DNA of 40,905 bases. Source: Frankia sp. AiPa1. Lineage in GTDB: Bacteria; Actinomycetota; Actinomycetes; Frankiales; Frankiaceae. How positions within the stretch are numbered: position 1 is the stretch's first letter; each line of letters begins with the position of its first letter. Made by a program: the position numbers and the translations under genes. The DNA is taken from the NCBI RefSeq assembly GCF_023243075.1, contig NZ_JALKFZ020000196.1, positions 1 through 40,905 of the forward strand, written 5' to 3'. Below, one piece after another: positions 1 to 7,793 of the stretch. The notes below the pieces were generated by a model. The model was not told where the DNA came from and did not search any database. It worked only from the letters and a program-made list of their open reading frames with translations.

Positions 1-85
1 GACCCGGACACCGGTCGGACCCGGACACCGGTCGGACCCGGACACCGGTCGGACCCGGACACCGGTCGGACCCGGACCCGGTCGG
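1..85. repeat. 17-bp tandem repeat at window edge
   Basis: Four near-perfect copies of a 17-bp unit (GACCCGGACACCGGTCG) run head to tail from base 1, followed by a degenerate fifth copy. The left end may be cut by the window. The unit contains the palindrome ACCGGT. It lies downstream of the SDR gene on the minus strand, so it is outside any gene I can support. Confidence 0.85.
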
Positions 86-141
86 GCCCGCACGCGATCC
101 GTGGGCCGGGTCGCCGGGGATGGGTACGTCGAGTCGGCGGA

Positions 142-1002
142 TCAGGGGCGCTCGCCCTGGCGGTCGAACGCGCGCAGGAACAGGCTCGCGATGCGCGGGT
201 AGTGGCGGGGGATCAGGCGGGCGGTGAGGTCGGCGACCAGGGCGTCGGTGCCGACGAGGATGCGGGGGCGACCCGCCTCGACGCCGCGCAGGATGATGTC
301 GGCGGCCCGCGTGGGCGGGAGCTTCAGCAGCTTCTCGTTGTACAGGCGGGTGTTCCTCAGATCCCGGTCGGTGACCCCGCCGCTGCGGCGGCGGGTCTCG
401 TCCAGGGCCGCATTGGCGATGTTGGTCCTGACCCCACCGGGATGGACGACGGTGACCCGGACGGGATGCCCGGCCCGCAGCATTTCCAGCCGAAGCGTCT
501 CGGTGAAGCCGCGCACGCCGAACTTCGACGTGCAGTATGGGCCGAGTTCCGCCTGGGCCATGAGGCCGGACAGGCTGGAGATGTTGATGACATGGCCGTC
601 GCCCGACGCGATGAGGTGCGGCAGGAACGCGCGGGTGCCATGCAGCACACCCCAGAGGTTCACCGCCAGCACCCGGTCGTAGATCGACCAGTCGGCGTCG
701 AGGATCGTGCCGCCGCCGCCGGCGATGCCCGCGTTGTTGTAGAGCTGGTGCACCTGGCCGAACCAGGCGCGGATGTCCGCGGCGTACGCCTCGACGGCGG
801 CCCGGTCCGCGACATCCAGGTGTCCGGTGTGGACGTCCACACCGAGGGCCTTGACCTGCGCCGCGGTCTCGGCCAGTGCGGCATCGTCGACGTCGGACAG
901 GGCGAGGACGCCGCCGCGTTGGGCGATGCCCAGGGCGAGCGCCCGGCCGATGCCGGAGCCCGCTCCGGTGATGACGGCGACCTTGTCCCGAACGGTGCTC
1001 AT
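142..1002 (-). CDS. SDR-family NAD(P)-dependent oxidoreductase
   Basis: A 286-residue classical short-chain dehydrogenase/reductase, normal length for the family. The Rossmann motif TGAGSGIG is at residues 12-19, the NNAG motif at about 89-92, and the catalytic Ser-Tyr-Lys set at about S142/S143, Y156 and K160. An Asp near residue 37-40 at the end of the second beta strand favours NAD(H) over NADP(H); this is inference from the family. The ATG at 1002 follows a GGAG about 9 nt upstream on the minus strand. The substrate cannot be read from sequence. The gene stands alone, divergent from the transporter at 1523, and there is no clear link to the polyketide genes. Confidence 0.9.
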   Translation of the reverse strand: MSTVRDKVAVITGAGSGIGRALALGIAQRGGVLALSDVDDAALAETAAQVKALGVDVHTGHLDVADRAAVEAYAADIRAWFGQVHQLYNNAGIAGGGGTILDADWSIYDRVLAVNLWGVLHGTRAFLPHLIASGDGHVINISSLSGLMAQAELGPYCTSKFGVRGFTETLRLEMLRAGHPVRVTVVHPGGVRTNIANAALDETRRRSGGVTDRDLRNTRLYNEKLLKLPPTRAADIILRGVEAGRPRILVGTDALVADLTARLIPRHYPRIASLFLRAFDRQGERP

Positions 1003-1522
1003 GACGGTCTCCTACGGTCGAAGGTGTTCGGGGTTGGCGCCCTGGTGCTCGGGGCGAAGGGGCGTAGCTGAAAGCGATCCCCTATGGGGGGCCACCGCCG
1101 CGGGGCGGTGCTGGGGCAGGGCGCGGCGGGCGGGGCAGGGCGGGGCGGGGCAGGGCGGTGCGGCGAGCGGGCGGTGCGGAGATGGTGTGTCAGGCAGGCC
1201 TGACGTGATCGGCACCCGCTCTACCTGGTCTGTCTGATGCATCCGTTACGTTCGGTGTGTGCGGCGCTCACGTGGGCACCCGTACTCGGGCGCGTATATG
1301 CGCCGCCGTGGGCGCCCGGGTGGGTAGGGGCCGACGCTGGTGCTCACCTCGCCGGCAGATCCGCCGCGTCCGGTCGAGGCGGGCACCCGATCATGTAACC
1401 ATCACCGGGTACTCCGCCAGCGTCGGGCCGCGCCCGCGCCAGTATCCGTCGGCACCGCGGGATCCGTCGGTACCTGGCGAGACTTTCCCAACCAGCGGTT
1501 TAGCGGATGGTCCTCGCGGGCG
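1003..1522. other. Intergenic region between divergent SDR and CDF genes
   Basis: No convincing gene. The minus-strand half near 1110-1165 is G-tract and GGGGC rich and looks like simple sequence. A perfect palindrome sits at 1189-1204. The open frame that continues upstream of the transporter to 1340 has biased, low-quality codons and no recognisable domain, so I treat it as leader rather than protein. Confidence 0.5.
1189..1204. promoter_or_regulatory. Perfect 16-bp palindrome, possible operator
   Basis: GTCAGGC-AG-GCCTGAC: two perfect 7-bp arms around a 2-bp centre, about 190 bp upstream of the SDR start and 320 bp upstream of the transporter start. The size and symmetry suit a dimeric repressor site. 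The binding protein is unknown; no regulator gene is adjacent. Confidence 0.4.
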
Positions 1523-2737
1523 ATGCAGTGGGGTATGTCCCCGCAGACCGACCCGCCCAGAGCCGAGCCGCCCCCGTTGCCAGCGGAGCCCACCTCGCCG
1601 GAGACGACCGTCCAGATGGACGGCCTCGAACCGTCCCGGCGGGCGGACGGGACGCCGTCGGCACGCAGTGTGCGGGTGGCCGAGGCCGCCGGGCTGGCGC
1701 CCGAGGCGGTGGCCGATCCAGGTCAGCTGCCCGTCGAGGCGCGCAGTGCCATCCCGTTGCAACAGGACGGCGGGGCCGAGAAGAGCGAGAGCGGGCTGAC
1801 CGTCGCGATCGCCTTCGTCGCCAATCTGGTGATCGCCATCGCCAAGACGGGGGCGGCGCTGATCACCGGGTCGGCGTCGATGGTGGCCGAGGCGGCGCAC
1901 TCCTGGGCCGACACCGGTAACGAGATCTTCCTGGTCGTGGCGCAGCGGCGCTCGCGGCGTCCGCCGGAACCGGGACATCCGCTCGGTTTCGGGCGGGAGG
2001 CCTACGTGTGGTCGCTGTTCGCGGCGATGGGCCTGTTCGTCGCCGGCGGCGCGGTCTCGGTCACCCACGGGGTGCAGGAGCTGTTCGCCGCCAAGGACAG
2101 CGGCGACTACCTGATCGGCTACATCGTGCTGGCGGTGTCGTTCGCGCTGGAGGGGACCTCGTTCCTGCAGTCCGCGCGGCAGGCCCGCAGGGAAGCGGCG
2201 TCGATGGACCGTGACGTCATCGAGCATGTGCTGGACACGTCCGACCCGACGCTGCGGGCCGTGTTCGCCGAGGACTCCGCGGCACTCGGCGGCGTCCTGA
2301 TCGCGGCGCTCGGCCTGGGGCTGCACCAGGCCACCGGCACGGCGGCATTCGACGCCATCGGGTCGATTCTGGTCGGGGTGCTGTTGGGGCTGGTCGCGCT
2401 CGTGCTGATCGGGCGCAACCGGCGTTTCCTTGTCGGCCAGGAGGCCGACCCGCGGGTTCGTGCGGCCACCCTGCGTGCGCTGCTGGCGCTGCCCGAGGTC
2501 GAGCGGATCTCCAAGCTGCGCGTCGAGGTGGTGGGACCGCGCATGGTCAGCGTCGTCGGTGACGTTGACCTGGTCGGCGACGAGAACGAGTCCAGCGTCG
2601 CGGTGCGGCTGCGCGCGGTCGAGGCGAAGCTGATGGCCTCGCCGGCCGTCGTGCAGTCGGTCCTGAGTCTGTCCGCCCCCGACGAGCCCTCCCTGACCGC
2701 CGACGACGAGCCGCGGTCGCCCGCGAGCGCGCGATGA
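1523..2737 (+). CDS. Cation diffusion facilitator (CDF) family transporter
   Basis: An inner-membrane divalent-metal/proton antiporter by family. Starting at the ATG at 1523, the protein is 404 residues. After a Pro/Arg-rich N-terminal stretch of about 100 residues, the first membrane helix carries the conserved block HSWADTGNE, in which His and Asp form the transport metal site. About four further hydrophobic helices follow, then a short cytosolic beta-alpha domain (VERISKLRVEVVGPRMVSV). The start is uncertain: ATG codons at 1523, 1535 and 1616 are all in frame, and none has a strong ribosome site. The frame itself is open back to 1340. The substrate metal (zinc, manganese, iron) cannot be told. 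Single gene. Confidence 0.85.
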   Translation: MQWGMSPQTDPPRAEPPPLPAEPTSPETTVQMDGLEPSRRADGTPSARSVRVAEAAGLAPEAVADPGQLPVEARSAIPLQQDGGAEKSESGLTVAIAFVANLVIAIAKTGAALITGSASMVAEAAHSWADTGNEIFLVVAQRRSRRPPEPGHPLGFGREAYVWSLFAAMGLFVAGGAVSVTHGVQELFAAKDSGDYLIGYIVLAVSFALEGTSFLQSARQARREAASMDRDVIEHVLDTSDPTLRAVFAEDSAALGGVLIAALGLGLHQATGTAAFDAIGSILVGVLLGLVALVLIGRNRRFLVGQEADPRVRAATLRALLALPEVERISKLRVEVVGPRMVSVVGDVDLVGDENESSVAVRLRAVEAKLMASPAVVQSVLSLSAPDEPSLTADDEPRSPASAR

Positions 2738-3169
2738 CCGCGCCGAGGCCCGCCGATGCCCGCCGATGCCCGCCGAGGCCCGCATGACACACCGCGGAGT
2801 GGGATCGCCACCCGGTTCGCGGTCACTTCAAGTGACGATCTCGAGGAAGGGGTCTGACCGGACCTGGGTAGCCGTGACGAGGGCGGGTTAGGCGGGTTGG
2901 TCCGGTGCGTGGGCGGTTCCGCGGAACCTCATGATCGCGTGATGTCCGCGGGGCGATCGGGCAGCCCCGACCCGTCGACCCGGCTCCGGTGGCTCGCATC
3001 AGCGATGCGGGACCGGTCGGTGGTGCGGCGAGCGAGGCAGCGGCGGACGGGAGGTGAACCGCCCTCGCCGCCGCCGACGTGATCGGGAGGGGATCGGAGG
3101 GGTGAGCCAGTCCGCCCCGGACAGCGGGGCCGACGGCGGGTGCCGACCGAGGGCGGAGGAGGAAGCGCG
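2738..3169. other. Intergenic region with a 10-bp tandem repeat
   Basis: The first 45 bases after the transporter are four copies of a 10-bp unit (CGCCGAGGCC / CGCCGATGCC) at 2741-2783. The rest has no supported gene on either strand. A Shine-Dalgarno sequence at its right end serves the next gene. Confidence 0.55.
2741..2783. repeat. 10-bp tandem repeat after the CDF gene
   Basis: Units CGCCGAGGCC, CGCCGATGCC, CGCCGATGCC and CGCCGAGGCC plus a partial copy start 4 bases after the transporter stop codon. Non-coding. Confidence 0.8.
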
Positions 3170-4432
3170 GTGGCGTCGAGGCAGGTGCGGGGGCGTCGGC
3201 CGGTGTCGGTGCGGGCGGCGCCGGTGGTGCGGGCGATGCCGGTGGACGTGCCGGGCGGGATCGACCCGGGGGTGCTCGAGGTCGTGGAGGTGCCCGCCGG
3301 GTTGTGGGCGCGGGCGCCGGGTGGGCCGCGGCCGAACGTGGATGATCCGGCGCTGCATGCCATGGCCCAACCGGACGGGGCGCTCACGGTGATCGTCGGT
3401 GCGCCGGGCGAGCGTGTGCCGGGGGCCGAACCACTCGCCGGGCTGCTGCGGGCGCTGGCCGTGGACGGCCATCCCACGCCGGTGGTTGCGCGCTACGGCA
3501 ACGTGCCGATGGCGCCGCTGGCGGACTGTCTGGACGCACCCCTGCTGGTGCAGCACGGGCTGCTGCTCGACGATGTCGATGGACGGCCGGTCGTCACCTG
3601 CGTGGACGTCGGGCGCGGCGGGCGGTGGCAGCCGCTCGCCGTGTGGACGGTGTATCCCCCGGCCGGCCCACCCCGTCCGGCCCGCTGGCGGGCTCCGGCA
3701 CCCGACCTGGCCCCGTTGGGCGAGGGCAGATATCACCTGGTGGAGGGGTGGACCGTGCGGATCGTGCCGAGCGGGCTGGCCCTGTCCCGCGCCGGCACCG
3801 GCGCGTCCTCGGCACACTGTGCGGATGAGCCGCCGCACGGGCATCTGGAGGCGCCCTGGCTTGCGGCAGAGCACGATCCGGGCTGGTGTGAGTTCTGGAT
3901 TGGTCCGCCGGTGCCAGGCGGGCTGCCGGACGGGGTGCTCACCGCGCTGGGACGGCTGGCCGACGCGCTGCCGGCCGCCGTCCGGGTGCGGCTGCGGATC
4001 CGCCCGCCGGCCGGGACCGCCGTCGCTGAGGCTCAGCGCATACGGTGGGCGATCCCGGCACCGCAGCGGGCCGTGCCGCCCGCCGCGGCCGATCGACCGC
4101 GGTCGCCGGAGCCGCCGGAGGTGCCGGAGCCGCCGGACGGGCTTGGTGCGCTGCGCGAAAACGCTTCCCCGGCAGATATCCGTGAACTCTCGGTGAATTG
4201 TACGGAAGTCTTTCCGCGGGACGCGGTGAAAGGCGATGTCGAAGACGATCCCGAGATTTCCTCGCCGCGAACGGATCCGGTGCAGACGCGGGCGATGCCG
4301 GCCGCTCTGCCACCCGCGCCCGCCACGCTGCCACCCGCGCCCGCCACGCTGCCACCCGCGCCTGCCACCGTGCTGGCGTTGACCGCCGGTGGCCGGCTTC
4401 GCCTGGTGAGGTCCGCCGCAGCGGCGCGATAA
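3170..4432 (+). CDS. Protein of unknown function with Pro-rich tail repeats
   Basis: I do not recognise this 420-residue protein. GTG at 3170 is chosen because GGAGGAGG lies about 8 nt upstream; an in-frame GTG at 3140 has no such site. The first 270 residues look globular, with hydrophobic beta-like stretches (LTVIVGAP, PLLVQHGLLL) and two WxxxW-like blocks, but no catalytic motif. No signal peptide or membrane segment is seen. Near the C-terminus LPPAPAT is repeated three times, encoded by a 21-bp tandem repeat at about 4309-4371. A patch at 4141-4260 has only 57-58% G+C next to 85% in the preceding 60 bases. It lies just upstream of the two-component genes, but a functional link is not shown. 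Confidence 0.65.
   Translation: MASRQVRGRRPVSVRAAPVVRAMPVDVPGGIDPGVLEVVEVPAGLWARAPGGPRPNVDDPALHAMAQPDGALTVIVGAPGERVPGAEPLAGLLRALAVDGHPTPVVARYGNVPMAPLADCLDAPLLVQHGLLLDDVDGRPVVTCVDVGRGGRWQPLAVWTVYPPAGPPRPARWRAPAPDLAPLGEGRYHLVEGWTVRIVPSGLALSRAGTGASSAHCADEPPHGHLEAPWLAAEHDPGWCEFWIGPPVPGGLPDGVLTALGRLADALPAAVRVRLRIRPPAGTAVAEAQRIRWAIPAPQRAVPPAAADRPRSPEPPEVPEPPDGLGALRENASPADIRELSVNCTEVFPRDAVKGDVEDDPEISSPRTDPVQTRAMPAALPPAPATLPPAPATLPPAPATVLALTAGGRLRLVRSAAAAR
4309..4371 (+). repeat. 21-bp in-frame repeat (LPPAPAT x3)
   Basis: Three copies of a 21-bp unit beginning CTGCCACCCGCGCC encode LPPAPAT in tandem in the tail of the unknown protein. The third copy differs by one base. Confidence 0.85.
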
Positions 4433-4566
4433 CGCTGGAGCTCAGCGCGCCGGCATTCCCGAATAAGCTGCACCGGCGAGTGGCGGCGTGACAGCATTTC
4501 GGCCATGCCTGAGACGGTGCCTGAGTCGGTGTCTGAGACACGCTCCGCATTGCCCGGTCGGGTGTC

Positions 4567-5229
4567 GTGCGGGTAGCGGTCGCCGACGACGGGGCGCTGT
4601 TCCGTGAGGGCCTGGTGATGCTGCTCGAGGCCGCGGGCCACGAGGTCGTCGGATGTGTCGCGGACGGCGACGCACTGCTCGCCCTGCTCGAGGCCGAACC
4701 GGTGGACGTCGTCGTGCTCGATATCCGGATGCCGCCGGGCCCGGAGGGTGGGCTGACGACGGCGGCGTGGGTACGGGCCCGCCGCCCGGGCGTCGGGCTG
4801 CTCCTGCTCTCGCACTATGCCGAGACGTTCTACCTGGTGCGCTTCCTCGAAATCGGCACGGAGCGGATCGGGTACCGGCTCAAGGACCGGATCGCCGGCG
4901 TCCAGGTCCTCAGCGACACCCTCGACCGCATCCGCGCCGGCGAGATCGTCCTCGAACCGGCGCTGGCCGGGCGGCTACTCGAGCGCCACGGCGCCGCCGG
5001 CGGCCCGCTGGCGTCGCTGAGCCCACGGGAGACGGAGGTGCTGCGGCTCATGGCCGAGGGGCGCTCCAACGGCGGCATCGCGGCCACGCTGTGCCTGTCG
5101 GCGAAGTCGGTGGAAAAATACATCGCCAGCATCTTCACCAAGCTTGACCTGCCCGCCGATTCCACTTCACACCATCGGCGGGTGCTCGCCGTGCTGCGCT
5201 ACCTTGACGCCCGCCAGGCCGCACGCTGA
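4567..5229 (+). CDS. NarL/LuxR-type response regulator
   Basis: A 220-residue transcription factor. An N-terminal receiver domain (about residues 1-115) has the acidic pair D7/D8, phospho-acceptor D52 in VVVLDIRMP, and the conserved K106 in YRLKDR. A C-terminal LuxR-type helix-turn-helix spans about residues 149-197 (LSPRETEVLRLMAEGRSN). The GTG start at 4567 lacks a good ribosome site, but an in-frame stop at 4522-4524 limits the choice. It is followed 55 bp later by a kinase-like gene that has lost its His. The intact kinase at 6497-7699 on the other strand is the nearest plausible phospho-donor; that pairing is inference. Confidence 0.9.
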   Translation: MRVAVADDGALFREGLVMLLEAAGHEVVGCVADGDALLALLEAEPVDVVVLDIRMPPGPEGGLTTAAWVRARRPGVGLLLLSHYAETFYLVRFLEIGTERIGYRLKDRIAGVQVLSDTLDRIRAGEIVLEPALAGRLLERHGAAGGPLASLSPRETEVLRLMAEGRSNGGIAATLCLSAKSVEKYIASIFTKLDLPADSTSHHRRVLAVLRYLDARQAAR

Positions 5230-5284
5230 GCGGCAGCCCCCGAGCGGTGTTCGAGCGCCCGGCGTGCAGGCGGAGTGACCGCAC

Positions 5285-6433
5285 GTGGTGTGCGTGCGCG
5301 TGGTGTGCGTGCGCGCGGCGTGGATTCCGGTGAGTGCACCGTTGAACGCACCGGTGGTGCGTCCGGCCTGGCGGGTGGTGGCCGAGGACGTCGTCCCACT
5401 GCCAGCGGGAACGCCCCTGGGCCGGCAGGTCGCGCCGTTGCTGCGCAACCTCACGCTGGCCACCGGGACGGGTTGGGCATCCCTGTGGCTTCCGGAGCAG
5501 GCGGACAGCCCCACGGAGCAACCGTGGGCACCGGTGGACGCGGTGCCCACGGCGGCGATCCGGGCCGGCACCGCGCGGGCGGTCGCGGTCCACGACGGTC
5601 AGGGGCAGACCGGTGCCCTGCTGATCGGGAACCACAGCGGGCACCCGCCGGCCCGGGTGCCCGGCGAACTGCTGGACCAGACGGCGGACTGCGTGACGGT
5701 GCTGCTGCGCGAGGCCCGCGCGGTGAGCGCGGCCCAGGAGCGGATCGCCGAGGCGCAGGCGCTGGTGGCGGACGCGGTGCGGATCGAGTCCGATCTCGTC
5801 GAGGTGCTCGAGGCTGAGCGGCTGCGGCTCGCCGGCTGGATGCTGACCGGCGCGACCCGGCGGCTGGAGGAGGTCACACGGCATTACGAGGCGTTCGCCG
5901 ACGCGGTCGACGGGGCTGGCGGGGTCGACAGGGTTGACAGGGTTGACGCGGATCCGGGGCGGCTCGCGGCCGTGCTGGCCGATCTGCGGCGTGCTGTCGA
6001 CGTCCTGATCGAGGAGTTCCGCGAGGTCGTGCGCGCGGTGCATCCGGTAGCCCTGCGCGCCTGGGGGGCGAGTGAGGCCCTGCGGGACCTGGAGGGCCGG
6101 CTCGCCCGACCGGTGCGGCGCAGCGGCGATCTTGGAAGGCGGGTCGGCTGGGAGGTCGAGTCCGGCGTTTACCACGCGGTCGCCGCAGTGCTCGATGCGC
6201 TGCCGGCCGGCGACGGCCCGGAGCTTGCGGTGCACTACACCCGGTCCGACGGCCGGTTCGCCGTCCGGGTGACCGACCCGGTCGGCGTGGCGTCAGCGGT
6301 TCGGGCCGCGCTCGCGCCCGACGCCCGGCGTCTGGCGGCGCTCGGCGGCGGGCTGCGGGTGGAGGTCGACGCGGCCGGCGGGCTGGAGATTCACCTCTGG
6401 CTGCCGGAGCGGCTCTCCGGCAGCCAGAGGTGA
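5285..6433 (+). CDS. Degenerate NarL-type histidine kinase (pseudokinase)
   Basis: A 382-residue protein whose outline matches a HisKA_3/HATPase sensor kinase but whose key residues are gone. A weak GAF-like region (about 30-150) leads into a helix, then EAERLRLAGWMLTGATRRL at about 177-194. This aligns with the family pattern ERxRIARDLHDGAQQRL, with Leu187 where the phospho-His belongs. The following VVRAVHPVALRAWG matches the usual second dimerisation helix (LARGIHPxxLxxxG). The ATPase part keeps the closing LAALGGGLRVE strand but lacks the N-box Asn and the DxGxG motif. It has no frameshift, so it is likely a maintained inactive homologue rather than debris. A VDRVDRVD repeat is at about 214-221. 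GTG 5285 follows GGAG at a 9-nt spacing. Confidence 0.75.
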   Translation: MVCVRVVCVRAAWIPVSAPLNAPVVRPAWRVVAEDVVPLPAGTPLGRQVAPLLRNLTLATGTGWASLWLPEQADSPTEQPWAPVDAVPTAAIRAGTARAVAVHDGQGQTGALLIGNHSGHPPARVPGELLDQTADCVTVLLREARAVSAAQERIAEAQALVADAVRIESDLVEVLEAERLRLAGWMLTGATRRLEEVTRHYEAFADAVDGAGGVDRVDRVDADPGRLAAVLADLRRAVDVLIEEFREVVRAVHPVALRAWGASEALRDLEGRLARPVRRSGDLGRRVGWEVESGVYHAVAAVLDALPAGDGPELAVHYTRSDGRFAVRVTDPVGVASAVRAALAPDARRLAALGGGLRVEVDAAGGLEIHLWLPERLSGSQR

Positions 6434-6434
6434 A
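6390..6434. terminator. Perfect 20-bp inverted repeat across a stop codon
   Basis: Left arm 6390-6409, loop 6410-6414 (CGGCT), right arm 6415-6434; all 20 base pairs match. The hairpin contains the last codons and TGA of the pseudokinase. It has no U-tract, as is common in actinobacterial terminators. It sits between convergent genes, so it could stop transcription from both sides. Confidence 0.75.
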
Positions 6435-6459
6435 ATCACCGCCGTCCCGCAGGGGTGAT
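6435..6459. terminator. Second, smaller hairpin between convergent genes
   Basis: ATCACC at 6435-6440 pairs with GGTGAT at 6454-6459 across a 13-nt loop, immediately after the 20-bp hairpin. It is a weak candidate on its own. Confidence 0.35.
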
Positions 6460-6475
6460 CGTGCCCGCCGAAGCT

Positions 6476-6513
6476 GGTCAGAACGGCACCAGGAGGTCAG
6501 AACGGCACCAGGA
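6476..6513. repeat. 19-bp tandem duplication at the kinase 3' end
   Basis: GGTCAGAACGGCACCAGGA occurs at 6476-6494 and again, directly adjoining, at 6495-6513. The second copy holds the stop codon and last codons of the minus-strand kinase; the first lies just past the stop. It looks like a recent slippage duplication that left the protein end unchanged. Confidence 0.85.
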
Positions 6514-7699
6514 CGGTCAGACGGGTCCCGGTGCCCGGCTCGGAGGAGACCCGCAGCGTGCCCCCGACCGCCTCCAGCCGGGCCCGCAGACCCCCCAGGC
6601 CGGTCAGACTCCCCGTGCCGTTCGGGCCCCCTCTGCCTGTCGGACCCTTCATGCCCGTCGGACCCTCCACACCCGCCGGACCCGTGGCGGCGGCATCGTC
6701 GAGGCCGGGGCCGACGTCGACCACCTCGAAGCGCAGCCCCTGATAGTTCTGGCTCACCGTGACGGTAACCGTGGTACCGGAGGCGTGTTTGAGCGCGTTG
6801 TTCACGGCCTCCAGACAGGCGAGGTACATCGCGTTCTCCACGGCGCTCGGGTAGCGGCGGGCCCGCACCCGCGGATCGATGTCGAGGGTGACCCGGGGCG
6901 CCTCCTGGAAACTCGCGGTGAGCGCCGCGGCGAGGCCCTCGTCCCGCAGGGGCCCGGGGGGGACACCGGCGGCGGTCTCGGCGAGGATGCGGTGCGTGCG
7001 GTTCAGTCGGGCCCGTAGATCAGCCGTGGCCTCGGCCAGCACGGCCGGACCCGCCTCGCCGGTCTCCATCCGGTGCGCCAGTACGGCCAGGGCGAGTTGC
7101 AGGGAGACGAGATGCAGCTGCGCGCCGTCGTGTAGGTCGCGTTCCAGCCCGTGGCGCTCGCTTTCCATCTGGGACGCGGTCCGGTAGCGGGCGTCGGCGA
7201 TTCTGGCGAGCGTCTGCTGGTGCCGGAGCCGCGCACCGATCGCCTGTTCGCGGGCCGCCGCCTCCCCGAGCACCGGTCCGAGGACGGCGGCGACCTGGGT
7301 CACCCGCGCGGTGAGCGCCGCGTCCGGCGGTGACGGCAGGTGCACCGCCAGCGTGCCGTTCTGCGCGCCGAGCCGCAGGACGGGACGGACCAGCGAGACA
7401 CCCGGCCCGCCAGCCCGGTCCCCGCTCGCCGTCCCGCTTCCGCTTCCGCCTCCGGTCCCGGTCCCGGTCCCGCCCCCGGCGGGCGGCGGCGGTGGTGCGG
7501 ACCAGGCGTGCTCGCGGGCGAGCTGCGGCCCATGCACGCGGATCACCACCTCGCGCGCGCCGATCCGAGGACCCAGCCAGGCTGCCAGCGGGGTGAGATC
7601 ACCTGCCCGCGGGCCACTCGAGGGCAGCGCGGCCGCGACGCGCAGGACACCCGCGGCCAGGGAGAGGTCATCGCCGGCCATCCGCACGCCTGCCAGCAT
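6497..7699 (-). CDS. NarL-type sensor histidine kinase
   Basis: A 400-residue kinase, taking the ATG at 7699 (preceded by GGTGAG); the frame is open to 7855 but would then overlap the TetR gene. A poorly conserved input region holds a Gly/Pro/Thr-rich linker (about 68-100). The HisKA_3 helix carries H190 in ERDLHDGAQLHLV. The ATPase domain has N301 in EAVNNALKHA and the G1 box DVGPG at 328-332. Between G1 and the G2 strand, about 339-367, there is a collagen-like run of G-x-y triplets (GPAGVEGPTGMKGPTG). No membrane helix is obvious, so it may be cytoplasmic. It is the only intact kinase near the response regulator at 4567-5229. Confidence 0.85.
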   Translation of the reverse strand: MLAGVRMAGDDLSLAAGVLRVAAALPSSGPRAGDLTPLAAWLGPRIGAREVVIRVHGPQLAREHAWSAPPPPPAGGGTGTGTGGGSGSGTASGDRAGGPGVSLVRPVLRLGAQNGTLAVHLPSPPDAALTARVTQVAAVLGPVLGEAAAREQAIGARLRHQQTLARIADARYRTASQMESERHGLERDLHDGAQLHLVSLQLALAVLAHRMETGEAGPAVLAEATADLRARLNRTHRILAETAAGVPPGPLRDEGLAAALTASFQEAPRVTLDIDPRVRARRYPSAVENAMYLACLEAVNNALKHASGTTVTVTVSQNYQGLRFEVVDVGPGLDDAAATGPAGVEGPTGMKGPTGRGGPNGTGSLTGLGGLRARLEAVGGTLRVSSEPGTGTRLTVLVPF

Positions 7700-7793
7700 C
7701 CGCCGCTCACCGGGCGGGGACCCCGCCGTTGGGTAGGCGTGGGGATCCCGTCGGTCGCGCGGGGACGGGCGCTGGGCCAGGGCGGCCCCACCA

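Noticed and set aside
1..85. Regular repeat at the window start as a CRISPR array
   Set aside because: The copies adjoin with no unique spacers and the unit is only 17 bp; it is a plain tandem repeat.
1257..1799. Other forward frames over the start of the CDF transporter
   Set aside because: They lack the CDF motifs and have Arg/Pro-rich translations typical of shadow frames in GC-rich DNA.
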